Shown here: piece after piece, positions 7,204 to 12,536 of the stretch
Position numbering within the stretch: position 1 is the stretch's first letter
How the letters are laid out: every line of letters starts with the position of its first letter
Assembly (NCBI GenBank): GCA_004554665.1
Contig: SFKY01000073.1
Span: 1 to 12,536 of the forward strand
DNA length: 12,536 nucleotides
Origin: Bacteroidales bacterium
GTDB taxonomy: Bacteria > Bacteroidota > Bacteroidia > Bacteroidales > Bacteroidaceae
Reading direction: 5' to 3'
Notes under the pieces: model-generated
What the model saw: only the letters and a program-made list of their open reading frames with translations
What the model was told of the DNA's origin: nothing
Database searches by the model: none
Position numbers and translations under genes: made by a program

Positions 7204-8709
7204 ATGGCTTTTACAATTTTAACGGCTGCCGAGGCTGCGGCCTTGATCAAAGACGGAGACAATATGGCGCTTTCGGGGTTCACGCCCAATGCCAACCCGA
7301 AAGCTATCTTCAGAGAACTCTCTAAGCGTGCCATACGTGAGCACGAAGCAGGAAAACCCTTTGCCGTGGGTATCTTTACCGGCGCATCATCGTGCCAGAG
7401 TGTAGAGGGCGATATGGCTGCAGCGCATGCCATCAAGTTTAGGGCACCTTTTTCCACCAATGAGGACTTTCGCAAGCATGTCAATCTGGAGGAGATTGAC
7501 TATGAGGACATGCACCTCGGTCACATGGCCGAGCGGTTGCGGCACGGATTCTACGGTACGATGGACTGGGCTGTGATAGAGGTGTCGGACTACGAGGTGA
7601 AGGATGGCGAATGTAGAGCCTATCTTACCTCGGCTGGCGGCATCGTCACCACCATTGCCCGCCTGGCCAAGCGCGTCATCTTGGAGCACAACCGTTTCCA
7701 CAATCCTAATTCGCGTTTCCTGCACGATACCTACGAGCCCGAGGACAATGGTTGGAACCGAAAACCCATTCCCGTGCTCACTCCCTACCACCGTGTGGGC
7801 AAGGACTATGTAGCCATAGATCCCAGTAAGATAGTGGGAGTGATAGAGAGCAACATCCCGGAGGAGGCACGTGCCTTTAAGGCGGTTGACGAATTTACTG
7901 CTGCAATGGGCCATCATGTAGCCGAATTTCTCGTTGCAGACATGAAGAAGGGACACATCCCGCCCCAGTTCCTGCCTATCCAGAGCGGTGTGGGTGCTAC
8001 GGGCAATGCCGTGCTGGCTGCGCTGGGTGGCAATGCCAATATCCCGCGCTTCAATGTCTACTCGGAGGTGGTGCAGGATGCCGCCATCCACTGGATGCTC
8101 GAAGGCAAGATCATCGATGCTTCGGCCACCGCTATGACCGTGACCAACGAGTGTCTGAAGCAGGTCTATGACAACATGGACTACTTCTCCCAGCACCTTA
8201 CCATACGCCAGAGCGAGATAGCCAACAGTCCCGAGGTCATCCGCCGCTTGGGAGTCATCGCGCTCAATACAGCCATCGAATGTGATATCTATGGTAATGA
8301 GAATTCAAGCCATATCTGTGGCTCGAAGCTGATGAACGGTATCGGAGGCAGTTGCGACTACGAGCGCAACGGATACATCAGTGTCTTCACTACACCCTCC
8401 ATTGCCAAGGGCGGAAAGATCAGTGCCATCGTGCCTATGTGTACCCATGTGGACTCCACGGAGCACGATGTAGATGTCATCGTGACCGAACAGGGTGTGG
8501 CCGACCTCCGTGGCAAGGGTCCGCGCCGCCGTGCCGAGGAAATCATCGAAAACTGTGCGCATCCCGAGTACAAGCCACTCTTGCGTGAGTATCTGCGGAT
8601 CGCCGACAAGGGCCATGAACCGCAGTCGATGACGGCAGCCTTTGCCATGCACGATACGTTGATGAAGAAGGGGGACATGCGTCTTACCGATTTCAGCGAG
8701 TATCTGTAG
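7204..8709 (+). CDS. Acetyl-CoA hydrolase/transferase family (succinate/propionyl/acetyl-CoA CoA-transferase)
   Basis: Class I CoA-transferase of the Ach1/Cat1/ScpC/AarC group that moves CoA between acyl-CoA and a carboxylate such as succinate, acetate or propionate; 501 residues, the normal length. Visible motifs are SGFTPNANPKA (24-34), the glycine-rich GVGATGNAVLAAL (262-274), the catalytic glutamate E288 in VYSEVVQD (285-292), GGSCDYERNG (381-390), and VTEQGVADLRGKGPRRRA (427-444). In AarC the equivalent Glu forms the glutamyl-CoA intermediate. In Bacteroidales this enzyme type is expected in propionate/succinate/acetate fermentation, but acid and acyl-CoA specificity cannot be read from sequence. 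It appears monocistronic: divergent from the GH92 gene with its own promoter, and converging on the methyltransferase gene 25 nt after its stop codon. Confidence 0.93.
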   Translation: MAFTILTAAEAAALIKDGDNMALSGFTPNANPKAIFRELSKRAIREHEAGKPFAVGIFTGASSCQSVEGDMAAAHAIKFRAPFSTNEDFRKHVNLEEIDYEDMHLGHMAERLRHGFYGTMDWAVIEVSDYEVKDGECRAYLTSAGGIVTTIARLAKRVILEHNRFHNPNSRFLHDTYEPEDNGWNRKPIPVLTPYHRVGKDYVAIDPSKIVGVIESNIPEEARAFKAVDEFTAAMGHHVAEFLVADMKKGHIPPQFLPIQSGVGATGNAVLAALGGNANIPRFNVYSEVVQDAAIHWMLEGKIIDASATAMTVTNECLKQVYDNMDYFSQHLTIRQSEIANSPEVIRRLGVIALNTAIECDIYGNENSSHICGSKLMNGIGGSCDYERNGYISVFTTPSIAKGGKISAIVPMCTHVDSTEHDVDVIVTEQGVADLRGKGPRRRAEEIIENCAHPEYKPLLREYLRIADKGHEPQSMTAAFAMHDTLMKKGDMRLTDFSEYL

Positions 8710-8718
8710 GTCAGCCAG

Positions 8719-8758
8719 CCTCTCCAATCGTATATTAGAATCGATTATGGAGGAGAGG
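8719..8758. terminator. Inverted repeat at the convergent gene ends
   Basis: CCTCTCC (8719-8725) pairs with GGAGAGG (8752-8758), and AATCG (8726-8730) pairs with CGATT (8742-8746), leaving a 5-nt bulge and an 11-nt loop. It spans the short gap between the CoA-transferase stop (8707-8709) and the methyltransferase stop (8735-8737), and runs into the last codons of the latter. It could end transcription from the plus side. No T run follows on either strand, so the call is tentative. Confidence 0.35.
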
Positions 8759-9301
8759 TGTGAGAAGCAACCGGCGGGCAAACTCCCAGATGACGATGCC
8801 TGCCGTGACGCTGACATTGAGAGAGTGCTTGGTGCCAAACTGGGGTATCTCCAAGCATCCGTCGCAGCGGTCCACCACACGCTGCTGTACACCTTTCACC
8901 TCGTTGCCGAAGACCACGGCGTAAGACTTTTGCGTTGCCGAAGAGGGCTGGAGTTGCAGGTTCTGCAGTTTGGTAGAACCTTCCACCTGCTCGATGGCAT
9001 AGACGTAGCAGCCTTCGCCATGCAGGGTCTCCACAGCCTGCTCCGCATCGTCGAAGTAGCGCCATTCCACACTATCTTCAGCCCCCAGTGCTGTCTTGTG
9101 TATCTCTGCGTTGGGAGGACAGGCCGTGATGCCGCACAGGCAGATGGCCTGGATGCGGAAGGCGTCGGCACTTCTGAACACCGAACCTACATTGTAGAGC
9201 GAGCGGACGTTGTCGAGCACCACGATGAGCGGCAGTTTCTCCGACTGTTTGAACTCTTCTACCGAGAGTCGTTGCATCTCTATGGTGCGTAGTTTTCTCA
9301 T
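8735..9301 (-). CDS. TrmH/SpoU-family RNA 2'-O-methyltransferase
   Basis: SPOUT-superfamily methyltransferase that should transfer a methyl group from SAM to a ribose 2'-OH in tRNA or rRNA; 188 residues from the chosen start. The three family motifs are present, numbered from that start: LDNVRSLYNVGSVFRSADAF (about 29-48) with the catalytic Arg in the NVGSVFR context, VFGNEVKGV (about 127-135), and IPQFGTKHSLNVSVTAGIVI (about 147-166). No N-terminal RNA-binding extension exists, so it is a minimal TrmH-like protein and the target nucleotide cannot be assigned. The start MRKLRTIEMQ (9299-9301) matches homologues as I recall them; MTMRK two codons upstream is also possible. The frame stays open to an ATG at 9382, but that would overlap the upstream protease gene by about 50 nt and adds residues with no family likeness. 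Last gene of the U32-sufE operon. Confidence 0.9.
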   Translation of the reverse strand: MRKLRTIEMQRLSVEEFKQSEKLPLIVVLDNVRSLYNVGSVFRSADAFRIQAICLCGITACPPNAEIHKTALGAEDSVEWRYFDDAEQAVETLHGEGCYVYAIEQVEGSTKLQNLQLQPSSATQKSYAVVFGNEVKGVQQRVVDRCDGCLEIPQFGTKHSLNVSVTAGIVIWEFARRLLLTPLLHNRF

Positions 9302-9330
9302 TGTCATGGCTGGAGTATTGTGTATGGTAT

Positions 9331-10623
9331 CTATTGCAAGTCGATGGTCATATTGGTATGGTCGATGGTGATTCGTTTCCATAACCTGAAGAAGTCGAGA
9401 CCCAGTCTTCCGAATCCATCGGATAGCGTGTTGGGATGGGCTGAGAGGGCCACCACAGGCAACTGGTACATGGTAAACGGCGTGTCGCCGACCGATAGTG
9501 CCACCCGAGGCATCTTAAACACACTCTCGTACACCACGCCGCCAAATCCTGAGCCGCCTATGATGTCCCACTGTCCCTCTTTGGCCACTTCGGCACTGTA
9601 TTGCTGGTAGTAGTAGGTGCCTAAAAGACTGGTGGTGGCACCGCTGTCGAGCGTCATGCCGAAAGTCCGCCCGTCCTTGGTCACGGCTATCTTGAGCGAA
9701 CCTCTGATACACAGGTTGCTCTTGCGATGGTTACGCGGAGAATGGGTATAGAAATCGATGACATGGTGGTCGAAATCGATGGTGTAGCGGGCAAACTGGG
9801 TGAGCAGCGGTTGCCCGATGATGAGCGAGAGCGACCCCAAGACGTGGGCGGCGCGCTCGTTGCCCTGCTGCAGGTCGAGAATGGTAAACGGCACGTGGTG
9901 TAGGGTCAGGTTGCCTATGCGCAGCGAGTCGGCAATGGCTAACTGTCCCTCCATCTTACGTGTCCCCTCGCTTTTCATACCGCTGCCTATGATGCGCATG
10001 CGATAGCGCTTGGCAGCCTCGGGTGTGGCCACATTGTAGCTGGCACCTGTGTCGAAACAGAAGAGACCGGTCTTGTCGTTGAGCCTACCGGGCATCTGCA
10101 TGAGCACCTGCCCTGAGTCGCCTACCTCATCAAACCTGAAAGGCACGCGGTAGTGTGCTTGGTCGTTGCGCAGGTAGAGGCGGTAAGCCGATAGTTGTCG
10201 ATAGATGCGCTCCCGTTCCCTTATATCCTCTGTAATCTTGTCCTCTACCTTTCCCTCTATCTGTCTGATAAAGTTGGCAAGCGTCTCGGCAGCTCTGTTG
10301 GTCTCGCCGCTTTTGGCATAGTTTTCGGCCAGCATCCCCAGCATGGCATAGATATTGCCAAACCCCATCGTCTGCTGATGCTCGCGGAGCAGCCTGACGA
10401 TGCAGCGGTTAGCCTCGTACGGGCGGTTGAAGGTCTGGTGCAGCATGGTCTGTGCAAAGAGCCTGATAAAGGGCGACATGCGGTTGCTGTCGGTCTCGTA
10501 GCAGTCGCGTAGGGCAAACCATTCGCCCTGGTTGATGTACGTACCGGCCAGGCTGTCGGCCTCTTGGCCCTGTGCAGGAAACATGCAGGCCACCGTCAAG
10601 AGTATGAGGATGAGTCGCTTCAT
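9331..10623 (-). CDS. Secreted tandem retropepsin-like aspartic protease
   Basis: 430 residues in three parts. Residues 1-19 are a signal peptide ending at AQG. Residues about 25-150 are an all-helical, TPR-like region. Then come two retropepsin-like units. Unit 1 (about 155-292) carries DTGAS (191-195) and the closing IIGQPLLTQFARYTIDF (268-284). Unit 2 (about 304-430) carries DSGAT (326-330) and the closing RLGLDFFRLWKRITID (406-421). Each unit has the catalytic Asp-Ser/Thr-Gly-Ala and the hydrophobic-Gly plus Ile-Asp end motif of PF13650/PF13975-type proteases, so one chain could form a complete two-aspartate active site, as pepsin does. C13 (LTVAC) is a poor lipobox because hydrophobic residues follow it. 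It starts 6 nt after the sufE stop, so it is probably translationally coupled. Substrate is unknown; periplasmic or outer-envelope proteolysis is inferred. Confidence 0.85.
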   Translation of the reverse strand: MKRLILILLTVACMFPAQGQEADSLAGTYINQGEWFALRDCYETDSNRMSPFIRLFAQTMLHQTFNRPYEANRCIVRLLREHQQTMGFGNIYAMLGMLAENYAKSGETNRAAETLANFIRQIEGKVEDKITEDIRERERIYRQLSAYRLYLRNDQAHYRVPFRFDEVGDSGQVLMQMPGRLNDKTGLFCFDTGASYNVATPEAAKRYRMRIIGSGMKSEGTRKMEGQLAIADSLRIGNLTLHHVPFTILDLQQGNERAAHVLGSLSLIIGQPLLTQFARYTIDFDHHVIDFYTHSPRNHRKSNLCIRGSLKIAVTKDGRTFGMTLDSGATTSLLGTYYYQQYSAEVAKEGQWDIIGGSGFGGVVYESVFKMPRVALSVGDTPFTMYQLPVVALSAHPNTLSDGFGRLGLDFFRLWKRITIDHTNMTIDLQ

Positions 10624-10629
10624 GGGCGT

Positions 10630-11055
10630 TTACAGGCTCTCTTTGGCCTTGTAGGCCAGCGCGTAGGCCCTAATCTGCTTGATCATGGCCAGCAATCCGT
10701 TGCTGCGGGTGGGAGACAGATGGTCTTTGAGTCCGATGCGGTCGATAAAGTAAAGTTCTGCATCGAGAATCTCGGTCGGCGTATGCCCGCTGATGACCTG
10801 TATGAGCAGGGCGATGATACCCTTGACAATGAGGGCATCGCTGTCGGCCGTGAAATAGAGTTTCCCGTCTTTGTAGTCGCATTGGATCCACACGCGGCTT
10901 TGGCAACCGTCTATCAGATTCTGGTTGTTCTTGTACTGTTCGTCAAGCGTGTCCAGTTCGTTGCCCAGATCGATGAGCATCTGGTACTTGTCCATCCAGT
11001 CGTCTATATCCGAAAACTCTTCGATGACGGCATCTTGCAGTTGGTTGATTGTCAT
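10630..11055 (-). CDS. sufE: SufE-family cysteine desulfuration protein
   Basis: Sulfur-acceptor protein that takes persulfide from a SufS-type cysteine desulfurase and passes it to the Suf Fe-S scaffold in the cytoplasm; 141 residues against 138 in E. coli. The active-site cysteine is C51 in NLIDGCQSRVW (46-56), the same position and context as C51 of E. coli SufE. The rest fits the single alpha/beta SufE fold, including a GIIALLIQVISGHTPTEIL block (79-97). Its ATG overlaps the U32-gene TGA in an ATGA junction (11052-11055), so the two are translationally coupled. No sufS, sufB, sufC or sufD lies in the window, so this sufE is apart from the main suf cluster. A CsdE-like role is the alternative. 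Confidence 0.93.
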   Translation of the reverse strand: MTINQLQDAVIEEFSDIDDWMDKYQMLIDLGNELDTLDEQYKNNQNLIDGCQSRVWIQCDYKDGKLYFTADSDALIVKGIIALLIQVISGHTPTEILDAELYFIDRIGLKDHLSPTRSNGLLAMIKQIRAYALAYKAKESL

Positions 11056-12323
11056 TTTTGTAACAGTTCTTTAATATCGTTAGCCTTAACCAGTTTAAAA
11101 ATCTTGTCAGAGGGGCGCACCTTGCCGCTCACGGGTATGGATACACGCCATCCCTGCTCTGCCTTCTCCACCGGAGACAGTTCGTAGCGTATCTCGTCGG
11201 CATCTAAGTACATTACCCCTGTCGTAGGACCCGTGATGAGCAGTTTGTCGCCCTTGCCGAATGTGCTTGCCTCTACGGCAATCTCGGCAACGCTCAGTTT
11301 GGAGAAGTACTTCATCACCTTGCCCACCAGCACCTTGCGCTCCGTGGCCACAGAGCCGTAGTGCTTGTTCCACTCTCCCATGGTCTGTCCTTGGTAATAG
11401 CCGTCCCAGAAACCGCGGTTGAAGACGGTGGCGAGCCGTTTGTCCCACTCATCTTTCTTCTCCTCGGTGCAGGTGCCGTCCACCACGCTGCGTATGGCCT
11501 CTTTGTAGCAGCTGACCACTGTGTGTACATACTCGGGGCCACGTGCGCGTCCCTCTATCTTAAACACGCGCACGCCACTGGCCATCATGCGGTCGATGAA
11601 GCGGATGGTCTTCAGGTCCTTGGGGCTCATGATATACTTGTTGTCTATGTCGAGCTGGTAGCCGGTCTCGTTGTCGGTGGCGGTATAGGACCTACGGCAT
11701 ATCTGGATGCACTCTCCGCGGTTGGCAGAGCGGTTGGCGGCATGCAGACTCATGTAGCATTTGCCCGAAACGGCCATGCAGAGCGCGCCGTGGCAAAACA
11801 TCTCGATGCGGATGAGTTCTCCCTTGGGGCCACGGATGTCTTGCGCCTCAATCTGCGCATGGATGGCAGCCACCTGATCCATGTTGAGCTCGCGGGCGAG
11901 CACCACCACATCGGCAAACTGGGCATAGAATTTCAGCGCCTCGACGTTTGAGATGTTGAGCTGGGTAGACAGGTGCACCTCCACGCCCTTGGCGCGGCAG
12001 TAGTTCATCACGGCCACGTCAGAAGCGATGACAGCACTGATGCCCGCCTCACAAGCAGCATCCACTATCTGGTGCATGGTGTCCATATCCTCGTCGTAGA
12101 TGATGGTGTTTACCGTCAGATAGGTCTTGATGCCATGCTCATTGCAGGTGGCGGCGATGTCTCTCAGGTCGTCTATCGTAAAGTGATTGGCCGAGTGCGA
12201 CCGCATATTCAGTTGTCCGATGCCGAAATAGACCGAGTCGGCACCAGCCTGAATGGCAGCTGTGAGGCTTTCCCGCGAACCGACGGGTGCCATAATCTCA
12301 TAATCGGTGATATTCTTGTTCAT
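11052..12323 (-). CDS. U32-family protein, TrhP (YegQ)-like RNA hydroxylation factor
   Basis: 423 residues. Historically called peptidase U32 or collagenase-like, but characterised relatives (RlhA, TrhP/YegQ, UbiU/UbiV) are oxygen-independent hydroxylation proteins. An N-terminal TIM-barrel-like half starts with YEIMAPVGSRESLTAAIQAG (8-27) and ADSVYFGI (28-35). The U32 signature spans 174-192, from EMFCHGALC to GKCYMS, and matches the PROSITE pattern as I recall it at every position. Cysteines C177, C182, C189, C205 and C209 cluster there and are candidate Fe-S ligands. A beta-rich C-terminal part (about 328-420) resembles the U32 C-terminal domain. Length and this second domain fit TrhP, which makes 5-hydroxyuridine at tRNA position 34, better than the larger RlhA; this is inference. 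First gene of a four-gene operon. The ATG at 12321-12323 is only 5 nt from a -7 box, implying an mRNA with little or no leader. Confidence 0.9.
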   Translation of the reverse strand: MNKNITDYEIMAPVGSRESLTAAIQAGADSVYFGIGQLNMRSHSANHFTIDDLRDIAATCNEHGIKTYLTVNTIIYDEDMDTMHQIVDAACEAGISAVIASDVAVMNYCRAKGVEVHLSTQLNISNVEALKFYAQFADVVVLARELNMDQVAAIHAQIEAQDIRGPKGELIRIEMFCHGALCMAVSGKCYMSLHAANRSANRGECIQICRRSYTATDNETGYQLDIDNKYIMSPKDLKTIRFIDRMMASGVRVFKIEGRARGPEYVHTVVSCYKEAIRSVVDGTCTEEKKDEWDKRLATVFNRGFWDGYYQGQTMGEWNKHYGSVATERKVLVGKVMKYFSKLSVAEIAVEASTFGKGDKLLITGPTTGVMYLDADEIRYELSPVEKAEQGWRVSIPVSGKVRPSDKIFKLVKANDIKELLQK

Positions 12324-12328
12324 GGCTG

Positions 12329-12360
12329 CAAAGTTACGAAATATAATTCATAATTCACAA
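12329..12360 (-). promoter_or_regulatory. Promoter of the U32-sufE-protease-trmH operon
   Basis: On the minus strand TAACTTTG (12336-12329) matches TAnnTTTG exactly, and TTG (12360-12358) lies 21 nt upstream, the expected -33 spacing. This is the best promoter match in the window. The -7 box ends just 5 nt before the ATG, so transcription should start at or within a few bases of the initiation codon. The -33 TTG is supplied by the variant third unit of the heptamer repeat, and two further units plus 7 nt make up the spacer. Confidence 0.65.
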
Positions 12361-12378
12361 TTCATTATTCATAATTCA
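12344..12378. repeat. Tandem array of five 7-bp units (TAATTCA type)
   Basis: Five consecutive heptamers are TAATTCA, TAATTCA, CAATTCA, TTATTCA and TAATTCA, followed by a partial sixth (TAATTGG). The array overlaps the U32-operon promoter and supplies the stop codon of the transposase remnant. Similar AT-rich heptamer tracts are, as I recall, scattered between genes in Prevotella-like genomes. A GGCTTCGCC mini-palindrome (12384-12392) follows directly. Confidence 0.8.
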
Positions 12379-12536
12379 TAATTGGCTTCGCCGAACTTCG
12401 TTTCATAATTTAACGTGAGTTCGATGAATTCAAACAATATCATGATTACCATAATTTCTGCCTTTGACATGGTTGACTTGCGGTGATATTGCCGTTTCTT
12501 ATCTGCTTTCAGTGTATATTTTTCCATCATGGCATC
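12369..12536 (-). pseudogene. N-terminal transposase remnant, probably IS982-like
   Basis: An open frame enters at the window edge (12536) and reads 55 codons to a TGA at 12369-12371. In order it holds DAMMEKYTLKADKKRQYHRK and then STMSKAEIMVIMILF. From memory this resembles the N-terminus of Bacteroidetes IS982-type transposases, where a basic stretch is followed by a (S/T)xSxxEIMxIxILFH helix. After ILF the family sequence is lost: residues about 36-55 are EFIELTLNYETKFGEANYEL, the last part encoded by the AT-rich heptamer tract. So about 35 recognisable residues remain of a protein normally near 300. The start lies at M3, M4 or beyond the window. It reads toward the U32 gene, and a decayed or deleted IS end upstream of that promoter is the simplest explanation. 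The exact IS family needs a database search. Confidence 0.6.

Noticed and set aside
7387..8196. 269-residue open frame on the minus strand inside the CoA-transferase gene
   Set aside because: Antisense to a gene with clear catalytic motifs; the translation has no domain features.
9302..9382. N-terminal extension of the TrmH-family protein starting METNHH
   Set aside because: It would overlap the end of the protease gene by about 50 nt, and the extra residues lack family similarity; the MRKLRT start fits better.
10560..10623. Lipoprotein signal on the tandem retropepsin (C13)
   Set aside because: The -3 residue is Thr and the residues after Cys are hydrophobic; an AQG signal-peptidase I site fits better.
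12344..12378. CRISPR-like array
   Set aside because: The unit is only 7 bp and contiguous, without spacers, and there are no cas genes; it is a simple tandem repeat.

Overview
The window reads as chromosomal DNA from a member of the Bacteroidales, most likely Prevotellaceae (Prevotella/Segatella-like). The protein repertoire is typical of that group: a 949-residue LeuRS, a CysRS with KMGKS, a secreted GH92 mannosidase and a succinate/acyl-CoA transferase. Start codons mostly lack a Shine-Dalgarno sequence and follow A/T-rich leaders. Upstream of cysS, the CoA-transferase gene and the U32 gene there are boxes matching the Bacteroidetes -7 consensus TAnnTTTG. The genus is inference.

Layout, left to right. 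Positions 56-4411 (minus) hold cysS followed 15 nt later by leuS, a two-gene aminoacyl-tRNA synthetase operon with its own promoter (4433-4440) and a strong hairpin after leuS (6-42). Positions 4412-4620 are an intergenic spacer with a 17-bp small palindrome and a 73-bp element whose arms form a perfect 29-bp inverted repeat. Positions 4621-6981 (minus) encode an exported GH92 alpha-mannosidase without susC/susD neighbours. Positions 6982-7203 are a divergent intergenic region. Positions 7204-8709 (plus) encode a CoA-transferase/acetyl-CoA hydrolase. It converges on a minus-strand four-gene operon running 12323 to 8735: a U32-family (TrhP-like) protein, SufE, a secreted protein with two retropepsin-like units, and a TrmH/SpoU-type RNA 2'-O-methyltransferase. 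Linkage is tight: an ATGA overlap, then gaps of 6 nt and 29 nt. Positions 12324-12536 hold this operon's promoter, a 7-bp tandem repeat, and the N-terminal remnant of a transposase running off the window edge.

How the genes fit together: two synthetases, a U32 RNA-hydroxylation-family protein, an Fe-S sulfur-transfer protein and an RNA methyltransferase make much of the window translation-related. U32 RNA hydroxylases are reported to depend on Fe-S assembly, so the U32-sufE pairing makes sense. The CoA-transferase fits succinate/propionate fermentation and the GH92 enzyme fits glycan foraging.

Most of the window is ordinary core genome. I found no clear new multi-gene system. The most notable items are the 29-bp palindrome with a third, competing arm; the U32-operon promoter built on a heptamer repeat with almost no leader; the tandem retropepsin protein; and the Asn-Glu in place of His-Glu in the GH92 active site.
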